A stretch of DNA of 39,129 nt, from NCBI GenBank assembly GCA_027483705.1, contig JAIXTY010000224.1:1-39129 (forward strand). The letters run 5' to 3'. The DNA is from Rubrivivax sp. (GTDB lineage Bacteria; Pseudomonadota; Gammaproteobacteria; Burkholderiales; Burkholderiaceae_C). The stretch's first letter is position 1, and every line of letters starts with the position of its first letter. Made by a program: the position numbers and the translations under genes. The notes beneath the pieces are model-generated. The model saw only the letters and a program-made list of their open reading frames with translations, was not told the DNA's origin and did no database searches. Below, in pieces: positions 1 to 7,570 of this stretch.

Positions 1-1
1 C

Positions 2-475
2 GCGCTCGCGCACGACCCCGACTACGCCGACAAGGCGGCCGCCATCAGCGCGCTGACGAAAGACTTGTCGGAGCTGCTGCCCGCGCTGCTGCCGGCCCTG
101 GCGCCCCGGCTGCAGGCGGCCACGCAGGGCCGCGGCAAGGCGCTCAGCCCGCGCAAGCTGGCCTTCCACCCGCCCTGCACGCTGCAGCACGGCCAGCAGC
201 TGCGCGGCGGCGTCGAGCGCGTGCTCGGCGAACTGGGCTTCGAGGTGCAGCTCGCCGGCGCCGAGAGCCACCTGTGCTGCGGCAGCGCCGGCACCTACAG
301 CGTGCTGCAGCCCGAGCTGGCCACGCAGCTGCGCGACCGCAAGCTCGCCAACCTGCAGCCGCTGGCGCCCGACGTCATCGTCAGCGCCAACATCGGCTGC
401 ATCCAGCACCTGCAGTCGGGCACGGCCACGCCGGTGCGCCACTGGGTCGAGGTGCTCGACGAGGCGCTGGGCTGA
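2..475 (+). CDS. glcF: Glycolate oxidase iron-sulfur subunit, C-terminal part (partial)
   Basis: This is the 3' end of a reading frame open from base 2; its start lies outside the window. The visible 157 residues hold a cysteine-rich CCG domain: HPPCTLQH, then CCGSAGTYS, then NIGCIQHL. These are the cluster-ligand blocks of the GlcF/heterodisulfide-reductase D family. In that family GlcF carries electrons from the flavin subunits GlcD and GlcE during oxidation of glycolate to glyoxylate at the inner membrane. In a phototroph with a Calvin cycle this would salvage phosphoglycolate, which is inference here. The related lactate-oxidation subunit LldE/LutA also has CCG domains, but the HPPCTLQHGQ block fits GlcF better. 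The gene stops at 473-475, 65 bases before the DUF3667 gene. Confidence 0.85.
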   Translation, partial: ALAHDPDYADKAAAISALTKDLSELLPALLPALAPRLQAATQGRGKALSPRKLAFHPPCTLQHGQQLRGGVERVLGELGFEVQLAGAESHLCCGSAGTYSVLQPELATQLRDRKLANLQPLAPDVIVSANIGCIQHLQSGTATPVRHWVEVLDEALG

Positions 476-540
476 GACGCATGGCCAGGCTGCGCCGTTT
501 CGGCCTGCGGCCGGTGCCCAGCGCCGAGGTGCGCGGCATC

Positions 541-1419
541 ATGATGGCCGCCGTCGACGGCCGCTGCACCAACTGCGAGACGCCGCTGGCCGAACCGCGG
601 CCCAACTTCTGCCCCGAGTGCGGGCAGGACACCAACCTCAACCCGCCGACGCTGCGCGAGTTCTGGGCCCAGTTCACCGACACCTACCTGGCGCCCAAGG
701 GCGCGATGTGGACGACGCTGAAGCTGCTGCTCACGCGCCCTGGTGAACTGACGGCGCAGTACCTTACCGGCCGGCGCCGCCAGTACGTGCTGCCGCTGCG
801 CCTGTTCGGCCTGGCGACGGTGGTGATGCTGGTGGTGATGCGCGTGGTCAGCGTCATCGAGCTGTCGGTGCTGGACGAGCCCGCCCTGGCCGCCGCGCTG
901 GCCGAGCGGCCGTCGCAGGTGTCGCTGGAGCTGGGCTTCGGCCGCGCCGGCGTGACCGGCGGGCAGTTCTACTGCGAGGGCCTGAACCCCTGGCTGTGCC
1001 AGCGCCTGAAGGTCAAGCTCGACATGAGCACGCACGACCTGCTGGTGCAGATCGAACGTGTCAGCGACCGCATGGCGCGCAACGCCGGCGTGGTGATGCT
1101 GGTGCTGCTGCCCGCCTTTGCCGGCGTGCTGACGCTGTTGTACCGCTACCGCGGCATGGGCTACACCGAACACCTGGTGTTCGCGCTGCACCTGCACGCG
1201 TTCTGGTTCCTCGTCGTGGCCGTCATGATGACGGCACCCTCGTGGCTGCTGCTGCCGGCGGTGCTGGTGATCCCGGGCTACGCCGGCCTGGCCTTCCGCC
1301 GGGTGTATGGCGGGCGGGCCTGGGGCCTGGTCTGGCGCGGTGCGCTGCTCAGCGTGGTGCACCTGGTGCTCGTGGCCAGCATCGTGGCCGTCACGGCGCT
1401 GGTGGCGCTGCTGATCTGA
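541..1419 (+). CDS. DUF3667 family zinc-ribbon membrane protein, copy 1
   Basis: The product is 292 residues. An N-terminal zinc ribbon has cysteine pairs at about C9/C12 and C24/C27 (FCPECGQ). It is followed by the family block TLREFWAQFTDTY...LLLTRPGELTAQYLTGRR, then about five hydrophobic segments. This layout is that of DUF3667 proteins, whose function is unknown. I chose ATG 541 because a GAGG lies about ten bases upstream and the protein then aligns with its downstream paralogue from the first residues. An in-frame ATG at 481 would add 20 residues. The gene is four bases from copy 2, so the two are co-transcribed, possibly with glcF. The cysteine ribbon suggests metal binding on the cytosolic side; no substrate can be inferred. 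Confidence 0.8.
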   Translation: MMAAVDGRCTNCETPLAEPRPNFCPECGQDTNLNPPTLREFWAQFTDTYLAPKGAMWTTLKLLLTRPGELTAQYLTGRRRQYVLPLRLFGLATVVMLVVMRVVSVIELSVLDEPALAAALAERPSQVSLELGFGRAGVTGGQFYCEGLNPWLCQRLKVKLDMSTHDLLVQIERVSDRMARNAGVVMLVLLPAFAGVLTLLYRYRGMGYTEHLVFALHLHAFWFLVVAVMMTAPSWLLLPAVLVIPGYAGLAFRRVYGGRAWGLVWRGALLSVVHLVLVASIVAVTALVALLI

Positions 1420-1423
1420 GGCC

Positions 1424-2299
1424 ATGGGCGCACCCGACACGCCCACCGCCTGCGCCAACTGCGGCCAGCCCTTCGCCGAGCCGCCGCCGGCCTTCTGCCC
1501 GGCCTGCGGCCAGGAAAGCCGCGTGCGCGCGCCGACGATCGGCGAATTCGTGCAGCAGTTCGGCGGCGCCTACTTCAGCACCGAGGGCGCACTGTGGCGC
1601 ACGCTGAAGCTGCTGCTGATCAAGCCCGGCGAGCTGACGCGGCAGTACCTCGCCGGCCGCCGCAAGCACTACGTGCTGCCGCTGCGGCTGTACCTCACGG
1701 TGAGCGTGCTGGCCATCCTGTTGCTGCGCCTGGTGGCCGGCACCGAGGTGAACTTCGGCATCCCGGCCGACCTGGACCTGCGCAAGGGCGAGTACTCCAT
1801 CCTGCAGTTCGGCGATGGCGCCGGCGTCGGCATCAAGGACGGCGTCTACTTCTGTCGTGGCATGCCAGCCTGGTTCTGCAAGCGGCTGCAGCGCCGCCTC
1901 GACACCGACCCCAAGGGCCTGCAGCGCGAAGCCGAGGAAGTCAGCGGCCGCTACATCAGCAACCTCGGCGGCGCGATGTTCCTGATGGTGCCGCTGTTCG
2001 CGCTGCTCCAGAAGCTCGTCTACTGGAACCGCCGCCTGCGCTACACCGAGCACCTGGTGTTCGCGCTGCACCTGCACGCGTTCTGGTTCCTGTGCCTGCT
2101 GATGACGCTGCTGCCCGGCGCCTGGTGGCCGGCCGTGGCGGCGGTGCTCGTGCCCGGCTACGCACTGGCCGCGCTCAAGCGCGTGTACGGCGGCCGCTGG
2201 TTCTGGCGCTGGTGCCGCGCCGCGCTGGTGTCGCTGGTCTACGGCATCGTGCTGGCGGTCGTGCTGGCGCTGGCCATCGTCTGGGCGCTGCTGTTCTGA
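1424..2299 (+). CDS. DUF3667 family zinc-ribbon membrane protein, copy 2
   Basis: This 291-residue paralogue of the preceding gene starts four bases after its stop, and the upstream TGAGG doubles as a ribosome-binding site. The zinc ribbon uses C10/C13 and C25/C28 (FCPACGQ). The family block TIGEFVQQFGGAYFSTEGALWRTLKLLL follows, then about five membrane segments. Both copies share YTEHLVFALHLHAFWFL and end with a (K/R)RVYGGR segment before the last helix. The two proteins differ mainly in the central soluble stretch (here about residues 105-185), so they may be a heteromeric pair with diverged extracytoplasmic loops. Function is unknown. Confidence 0.82.
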   Translation: MGAPDTPTACANCGQPFAEPPPAFCPACGQESRVRAPTIGEFVQQFGGAYFSTEGALWRTLKLLLIKPGELTRQYLAGRRKHYVLPLRLYLTVSVLAILLLRLVAGTEVNFGIPADLDLRKGEYSILQFGDGAGVGIKDGVYFCRGMPAWFCKRLQRRLDTDPKGLQREAEEVSGRYISNLGGAMFLMVPLFALLQKLVYWNRRLRYTEHLVFALHLHAFWFLCLLMTLLPGAWWPAVAAVLVPGYALAALKRVYGGRWFWRWCRAALVSLVYGIVLAVVLALAIVWALLF

Positions 2300-2315
2300 G
2301 CCGGGGTTGCGTGCG

Positions 2316-2329
2316 GGCGCGTCGGCGCC
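2316..2329. terminator. Short stem-loop between convergent genes
   Basis: GGCGC and GCGCC pair around a four-base GTCG loop, exactly in the gap between the DUF3667 stop and the stop of the opposing lipoprotein gene. There is no T-run on either side, so intrinsic termination is doubtful. It is the only structure in the gap. Confidence 0.3.
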
Positions 2330-5050
2330 TCAGCGCCAGCGCCACACCGTGCCGCCCACGGGCCGCGTGCGCGACACGGCCGCCGCGCCGCCGCTGCGCA
2401 GCGCCTCGGGCACCGGCTGCACGATGAAGCGCTGGTTGCCCGCGAAGAACAGCGTCTGCCCGTCCGGCGACATCGCCATGCGCGGCCGCACGGTGGGGCA
2501 ATCGCTCGTGAACAGGACGCGGCAGCCGGGGAAGTCGGCCAGGTCGAACTGGCCCAGCAGCGGCAGCGCCGTGGTGGTGGCGCTGGCGGTGCTGCTGTCG
2601 AACACGAACACCCGCGGCAGCCCGCCCCCGCCCGTGAGGGCCGACTCGGGGTAGCCGAGCACGTAGGCCCGCCGCCCGTCGGGGCTGACCACGCCCAGCA
2701 TCGACACCCACGGCCCCTCGGGCAGGCCCTCCAGCCGCGTGCGGCCGACGAGGCCGAAGCCGCCGTCGCGCACCTCCAGCCCGTCGATCAGCACGCGGCT
2801 GCCGTCGTCGGCCCAGCTGGCTTCGTAGAAGAAGGTCAGCTCCGCGCCCGTCGGCCGCAGCAGCGGATCGCTGCTGCGCCACACCAGCGCCGGCGGCGAG
2901 GGCGTGATGCCGCTGCTCTGCACCACGGCCAGCGTGCCGCCGTCGCGCGACACCATGGACCAGGGGCCGCCGTAGAAGGTGGTGCGCAGATCGGGCTGCG
3001 ACGGCCGCGGCAGCAGCGTGCGCGTGGCGTGGTCGAAGCGGATCAGCTCGTTGAAGCCGGTGTCGCCCGCCGGCAGCCACGACATGCCGTCGTTGGTGGT
3101 GCTGATGCCGTAGCCCACGTAGGTGAGGTTGCGCGCCAGGCCGCCGGGCACGTCAAGCGTGAAGACGGTGGTCAGCGTGGCCGCCTCCATCAGCCGGATC
3201 CGCCCGGGCGTGGCGCTGACGATCAGATGCTCGCCGTCGGGCGACAGGCCGGCGTCCAGGATGGACGGCACGCCGGCCGAATCGGCCACCCAGCGGCTGC
3301 CGTCGAAGCGGTAGCGCACGAGGCTCTCGCCCTCCACGTTGACGGCGTAGACGGCCTGCCGCGCGGCGTCGACGACCAGCGCCCGCTTCGCACCGCCGCT
3401 GGCCACGGCCTCGTAGGTGTAGCTGCGCGGCGGCACCACGGTCAGCGTGGCCGTCGCCGGCGGCAGGCCGAGGGCGTTGTCGACGCGCACCGCCGCCGAC
3501 CCGGCCGCGGTGGGGCTGATCTGCAGCTGCAGCTCGGTGTCGGACACCCGCGTCAGGCGCGACACCGGCAGGCCGCCGGCCGTGAAGCGGGCGGCCGGGT
3601 CGGCCACGGCCAGGAAGCCACGGCCGCGCACCGTCAGCGTTGTCGGCCGCCCGCTCACCACCGTGGCGGGGCCGAGCACGCGCACCTCGGGCAGGCGCTT
3701 GCCGACCTGCACGTCGAAGCTCACCGGCGTGTAGACCGTGGAGGCGGCGCGCAGCGTGATCGTCGCGACGTGGTCCTCGAAGTTGGCCAGCGCCGCGAGG
3801 CCGGCCGGGTCGATGGACCAGGCCACCGAGCTGCTGCCGGTGGTGCCGCTGGCGCGCGTCAGGCGCAGCCAGGGCTGGCTGCTGCTGGCCGTCCAGGCGA
3901 CGGCCGGACCCTGGGCCACGGTGACCGCGGCCTCGCCGACCAGCGCCGCGGCCGCGGTCTCGGCGAACAGCAGCACCGGCACGTTGGCGGGGCGCACGAG
4001 CCCGGGCCCCACGCTCAGCGCCACCGGCACGGTCACGGTGGTGGCCGGCGCGGCCGGCGTGAACACCAGCGTCGCCGTGTAGCTGCCCTGGCCCAGCGCG
4101 CTGGCGTCGGCCTGCACGCTCACCCCGCCCGCGCCCGGGGTGACGCTCAGCCAGCCGGTGGGCGTGCCGGCGGGGTAGCGCACCTGCACCTCGGGCACCG
4201 CGCCGCCGCTCCAGCTGGCAGGCGTGACGGTGACCGCGCGCGCCGTGCTGCGCGCGCCCTCGGTGGTGCTGAACGACAGGCTGGCCGGCTCCACGGCAAG
4301 GTCGCGCTCGCCGCCCGCCGGGGGCAGCACGGCGTAGGTCACCACCACCGGGATGCGGCTGCCGCCGGCGACGATGTCGAACACGCCGCTGTAGGTGCCC
4401 GAGCGCCAGGGCTGGAAGTCGAGCCAGATGTCGAGGCCTTCGATGCGCGTGCGCACCCAGGGCAGGCCCTCGGTGCCGGCGAGGCTGAAGCTGCTGGCGC
4501 CCGCGGGCAGGCCGACCCGCACCCGGCCCACGGCCGTGGCTCCGCCGACGACGCTTTCGCTGACGGACGGCGGCGAGGCACGCAGCGTGGGCTGCACGAC
4601 GACGCGGTAGCTCACGGGCAGCGGCGTGCCGCCGATGCGCGTGTTGCAGGCCGGGTCGCTGCACGCCAGCAGCAGCACGCGGCCGGTGTAGGTGCCGGGC
4701 TCCAGCCCCGGCGCGGCCTGCATCGTGAACGTGGCCTGGGTGCCGGAGAAGACGCCCAGGATGGCGGGATCGATGCCGCTGCCCTCGACCTGGGCCGCCA
4801 CGTACAGCGTCGACGGCAGGGTGCCCGAGCCGGTGGCCAGCACCTGCGTCGTGGGCGGCGCGCTGCCGGCGAGCATGGTCAGTTCGATGGCGCTGCGGTT
4901 GAGCGTCACCACGAAGGGCGGGCTGCTGTCGCCGCCGCCGCCGCCACCACCGCCGCCGCAGCCGGCCAGGGCCAGCGCCACTGTCAGGGCCTGCGCGCCG
5001 CGGCGCAGCCAGGCTCGGGTGGCACGCTGCCACGGGGTGGTCTTGCTCAT
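2330..5050 (-). CDS. Large lipoprotein with Ig-like, IPT/TIG and beta-propeller regions
   Basis: The product is 906 residues. The chosen ATG at 5050 has an excellent GAGGGAGA ribosome site and is followed by a basic N-terminus, a hydrophobic stretch and a lipobox LALAGC with C31. Nine glycines follow the cysteine. Residues of about 45-440 are repeated beta-sandwich stretches resembling Ig-like or BACON modules (for example WLSVTPGAGG and WLRLTRASGTTG). An IPT/TIG-like domain follows at about 450-540 (GPATVVSGRPTTLTVRGRGF). The remainder has repeated SPDG-type blades (LSPDGEHLIV, VSPDGRRAYV, MSPDGQTLFF) of a YVTN/WD40-like propeller. It is probably anchored in the outer membrane or periplasm as a binding or adhesion protein. 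No enzymatic motif is visible. It is divergent from bchE with 165 bases between the starts. Confidence 0.85.
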   Translation of the reverse strand: MSKTTPWQRATRAWLRRGAQALTVALALAGCGGGGGGGGGDSSPPFVVTLNRSAIELTMLAGSAPPTTQVLATGSGTLPSTLYVAAQVEGSGIDPAILGVFSGTQATFTMQAAPGLEPGTYTGRVLLLACSDPACNTRIGGTPLPVSYRVVVQPTLRASPPSVSESVVGGATAVGRVRVGLPAGASSFSLAGTEGLPWVRTRIEGLDIWLDFQPWRSGTYSGVFDIVAGGSRIPVVVTYAVLPPAGGERDLAVEPASLSFSTTEGARSTARAVTVTPASWSGGAVPEVQVRYPAGTPTGWLSVTPGAGGVSVQADASALGQGSYTATLVFTPAAPATTVTVPVALSVGPGLVRPANVPVLLFAETAAAALVGEAAVTVAQGPAVAWTASSSQPWLRLTRASGTTGSSSVAWSIDPAGLAALANFEDHVATITLRAASTVYTPVSFDVQVGKRLPEVRVLGPATVVSGRPTTLTVRGRGFLAVADPAARFTAGGLPVSRLTRVSDTELQLQISPTAAGSAAVRVDNALGLPPATATLTVVPPRSYTYEAVASGGAKRALVVDAARQAVYAVNVEGESLVRYRFDGSRWVADSAGVPSILDAGLSPDGEHLIVSATPGRIRLMEAATLTTVFTLDVPGGLARNLTYVGYGISTTNDGMSWLPAGDTGFNELIRFDHATRTLLPRPSQPDLRTTFYGGPWSMVSRDGGTLAVVQSSGITPSPPALVWRSSDPLLRPTGAELTFFYEASWADDGSRVLIDGLEVRDGGFGLVGRTRLEGLPEGPWVSMLGVVSPDGRRAYVLGYPESALTGGGGLPRVFVFDSSTASATTTALPLLGQFDLADFPGCRVLFTSDCPTVRPRMAMSPDGQTLFFAGNQRFIVQPVPEALRSGGAAAVSRTRPVGGTVWRWR
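4931..4957 (-). repeat. Poly-glycine codon repeat after the lipobox cysteine
   Basis: Nine consecutive GGC/GGT codons encode glycines 32-40 directly after the lipidated cysteine. Such linkers are common in betaproteobacterial lipoproteins and would hold the folded part away from the membrane. Because the unit is three bases, slippage would change linker length, not reading frame. Confidence 0.8.
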
Positions 5051-5115
5051 CGGATCTCCCTCGCCGCCCAGCCGAGGCGGTTCTTGTCGTGGTGTCGTGG
5101 CGGCTGTTGCGAGCG

Positions 5116-5121
5116 AGTCTA
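5116..5121 (-). promoter_or_regulatory. Candidate -10 element for the lipoprotein gene
   Basis: On the minus strand TAGACT lies 65 bases upstream of the lipoprotein ATG. It matches TATAAT at four of six positions. No good -35 is seen at 17 bases. Transcription would start close to the divergent bchE control region. Confidence 0.25.
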
Positions 5122-5147
5122 GCCAGCGTCGGTAATGTCCGGACGAC

Positions 5148-5161
5148 TTGACGCAACACAA
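5148..5161 (+). promoter_or_regulatory. FNR-like box upstream of bchE
   Basis: TTGAC-GCAA-CACAA matches the FNR consensus TTGAT-N4-ATCAA at seven of ten positions with the correct spacing. Its centre is 5154.5. A -10-like TAGCGT at 5184-5189 would give a start near 5196, placing the box at about -41.5, the classical class II activator position. From my knowledge of the literature, FnrL has been reported to control bchE in Rubrivivax gelatinosus, so an FNR site is expected here; the exact site is my inference. Confidence 0.45.
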
Positions 5162-5183
5162 GGCCGCGCGGCGGCCGGCGGCC

Positions 5184-5189
5184 TAGCGT
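5184..5189 (+). promoter_or_regulatory. Candidate -10 element of bchE
   Basis: TAGCGT is a weak -10 match. Its value lies in its spacing from the FNR-like box, because activator-dependent promoters often have poor core elements. It would give a leader of about 20 bases before ATG 5216. Confidence 0.3.
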
Positions 5190-5215
5190 GGATGCCCCAC
5201 CCGAGGGAGCCCTCC

Positions 5216-6946
5216 ATGCGCGTGCTGCTGGTCCACCCCAACTACCACTCCGGCGGCGCCGAGATCGCCGGCAACTGGCCGCCCGCCTGGGTGGCCTACC
5301 TCACCGGCTACCTCAAGGCCGGCGGCTACACCGACGTGCACTTCGTCGACGCGATGACGCACCACCTCGACGACGAGGCCGTGCGCGCGCGCATCGCCGA
5401 GCTGCAGCCCGACATCGTGGGCGCCACCGCCATCACGCCGGCCATCTACAAGGCCGAGCGGCTGCTGCAGATCGCCAAGGAGGTGAACCCGGGCATCGTC
5501 ACGGTGCTCGGCGGCATCCACGGCACCTTCATGTACCCGCAGGTGCTGAAGGAGGCGCCGTGGATCGACGCCGTGGTGCGCGGCGAAGGCGAGCAGGTGT
5601 TCCTGAACCTCGTGCGCGCGGTGGACGACGGCACGTTCGCGCGCGACCGCAACGCCGTCAACGGCATCGCCTTCGCGGCGTCCGACGGCACCGTGGTGGC
5701 CACGGCCGCGGAGCCGCCCATCGCCGACCTCGACCGCATCAAGCCCGACTGGAGCATCCTGGAGTGGGACAAGTACATCTACATCCCGCTCGGCGTGCGC
5801 GTGGCCATCCCGAACTTCGCGCGCGGCTGCCCCTTCACCTGCACGTTCTGCAGCCAGTGGAAGTTCTGGCGCGACTACCGCATCCGCGAGCCCCAGGCGG
5901 TGGTCGACGAGATCGAGGACCTCGTCAACAAGCACGGCGTCGGCTTCTTCATCCTGGCCGACGAGGAGCCCACCATCCACCGCAGGAAGTTCATCGCCTT
6001 CTGCGAGGAACTCATCGCGCGCGACCTGCCGGCCAAGGTGCAGTGGGGCATCAACACCCGTGTGACGGACATCCTGCGCGACGAGAAGCTGCTGCCGATG
6101 TTCCGCCGCGCCGGCCTCGTGCACGTGAGCCTGGGCACGGAGGCGGCGGCGCAATTGAAGCTCGAACGCTTCAACAAGGAAACCACGATCGAGCAGAACA
6201 AGAAGGCCATCCGGCTGCTGCGCGAAGCCGGCATCGTGACCGAGGCGCAGTTCATCGTCGGCCTCGAGAACGAGACCGCCGAGACGCTGGAAGAGACCTA
6301 CCAGATGGCGCGCGACTGGAACCCCGACATGGCCAACTGGGCGATGTACACGCCCTGGCCCTTCAGCGATCTGTTCCAGGAGCTCGGCGACAAGGTCGAG
6401 GTGTTCGACTTCGAGAAGTACAACTTCGTCACGCCCATCATGAAGCCCGACGCGATGGACCGCGCCGAGCTGCTCGACCGCGTGATGAACAACTACCGCC
6501 GCTTCTTCATGAACAAGAGCTTCTTCCAGTACCCCTGGGAGAAGGACAAGTTCCGGCGCAAGTACCTGATGGGCTGCCTGAAGGCGTTTCTCAAGAGCGG
6601 CTTCGAGCGCACCTTCTACGACCTGGGCCGTGTCGGCTACTGGGGCCCGCAGAGCAAGAAGAAGGTCGACTTCCAGTTCGCCGACCAGCGTGTGCACGAG
6701 CGGCCCGACCCGGCCGCCATCGCCGCGGCCGACGAGGGTTGGGTCACGATGCACGGCCCGAAGATCGAGATGCGGCGCAAGAAGGGCGAGGACATCGCCG
6801 CCGCGGCGCTGGCCGCCATCGGCGCTATCGAGTCGGCGCAGGCCTCGGCCTCGGCTTCCGTGTCTGCGTGTGGCGGCGGCGGCCAGCTCAGCGACGACGA
6901 AGCCGATGCCGCGCTGGCACACCGGCCCTCGGCGGCGGCCGACTGA
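5216..6946 (+). CDS. bchE: Mg-protoporphyrin IX monomethyl ester anaerobic oxidative cyclase
   Basis: The product is 576 residues, the usual BchE length. BchE forms the isocyclic E ring of bacteriochlorophyll without oxygen, using a radical SAM [4Fe-4S] cluster and cobalamin, with water as the oxygen source. Residues 1-150 form the cobalamin-binding-like Rossmann domain ([28 protein letters not shown]). The radical SAM cysteines are C205, C209 and C212 in [23 protein letters not shown] 5216 follows a GAGGGAG ribosome site; GTG and ATG codons at 5189-5194 lack one. The last 45 or so residues are a low-complexity Ala/Ser/Gly tail ([13 protein letters not shown]), which looks lineage-specific. 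The stop overlaps bchJ as TGATG, so the two are translationally coupled. An FNR-like box upstream fits anaerobic induction. Confidence 0.95.
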   Translation: MRVLLVHPNYHSGGAEIAGNWPPAWVAYLTGYLKAGGYTDVHFVDAMTHHLDDEAVRARIAELQPDIVGATAITPAIYKAERLLQIAKEVNPGIVTVLGGIHGTFMYPQVLKEAPWIDAVVRGEGEQVFLNLVRAVDDGTFARDRNAVNGIAFAASDGTVVATAAEPPIADLDRIKPDWSILEWDKYIYIPLGVRVAIPNFARGCPFTCTFCSQWKFWRDYRIREPQAVVDEIEDLVNKHGVGFFILADEEPTIHRRKFIAFCEELIARDLPAKVQWGINTRVTDILRDEKLLPMFRRAGLVHVSLGTEAAAQLKLERFNKETTIEQNKKAIRLLREAGIVTEAQFIVGLENETAETLEETYQMARDWNPDMANWAMYTPWPFSDLFQELGDKVEVFDFEKYNFVTPIMKPDAMDRAELLDRVMNNYRRFFMNKSFFQYPWEKDKFRRKYLMGCLKAFLKSGFERTFYDLGRVGYWGPQSKKKVDFQFADQRVHERPDPAAIAAADEGWVTMHGPKIEMRRKKGEDIAAAALAAIGAIESAQASASASVSACGGGGQLSDDEADAALAHRPSAAAD

Positions 6947-7560
6947 TGGCCGCCGCCACCACCGCCCCCGCCGCGGGCCTGATCGGCCCCAACGCCATCA
7001 CGCGCATCGCGCAGGTGCGGCCGGCCTGGCGCGGCACGGCCTTCGCCGAACAGGTGTTCGAGCGTGCGGGCCTGCTGCGCCACTGGCGCCGCCCGCCGCA
7101 GGACATGGTGCGCGAGGACGAGGTGCGGGCGCTGCACCGCACGCTGCGCGAGGCGATGCCGGCCCACGAGGCCGCGGCCGTGTCGCGCGCCGCCGGCCGC
7201 GCCACCGCCGACTACCTGCTGGCCCACCGCATCCCCCACGCCGTGCAACGCGTGCTGAAGGTGCTGCCGGCGCCGCTGGCCGCGCGCGTGCTGGTGGCGG
7301 CCATCACGCGCCACGCCTGGACCTTTGCCGGCAGCGGCCGCTTCAGCGCCACGCCGCCCCGCGCCGGCCGCCCCTGGGTGCTGGAGATCCGCGACAACCC
7401 GCTGTGCCGCGGCCTCGCCAGCGGCGTGCCGGCCTGCGACTACTACGCCGCCACCTTCGAGCGGCTGTTCCAGGTGCTGGTGCATCGCGACACGGCCGTG
7501 CAGGAGACCGCCTGCGAGGCCTGCGGCGATGAGGCCTGCCGCTTCGAGCTGCGCTGGTAG
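6946..7560 (+). CDS. bchJ: BchJ, V4R-domain bacteriochlorophyll biosynthesis protein
   Basis: The product is 204 residues, and its ATG overlaps the bchE stop (TGATG). The C-terminal half is a V4R (4-vinyl reductase) domain ending in the cysteine-rich CEACGDEACRFELRW; LVHRDTAVQETACEACGDE is typical of BchJ. The N-terminal half (RIAQVRPAWRGTAFAEQVFERAGL) also matches the family. BchJ was once called the 4-vinyl (C8-vinyl) reductase of chlorophyllide synthesis. That activity is now assigned to BciA/BciB or to BchXYZ, and BchJ is thought to assist the early steps, perhaps by handling the porphyrin substrate. The bchE-bchJ order is also that of Rhodobacter photosynthesis clusters. The next gene is convergent, with ten bases between the stops and no clear terminator. 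Confidence 0.88.
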   Translation: MAAATTAPAAGLIGPNAITRIAQVRPAWRGTAFAEQVFERAGLLRHWRRPPQDMVREDEVRALHRTLREAMPAHEAAAVSRAAGRATADYLLAHRIPHAVQRVLKVLPAPLAARVLVAAITRHAWTFAGSGRFSATPPRAGRPWVLEIRDNPLCRGLASGVPACDYYAATFERLFQVLVHRDTAVQETACEACGDEACRFELRW

Positions 7561-7570
7561 CGCACCGCCC

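Noticed and set aside
4931..4957. Poly-glycine repeat as a phase-variation switch
   Set aside because: The unit is three bases, so gain or loss would not shift the frame of the lipoprotein.
5131..5162. Possible PpsR/CrtJ site (TGT-N12-ACA) upstream of bchE
   Set aside because: A TGT and ACAs are present but spaced 17 or 19 bases apart, not 12, so the motif is not met.
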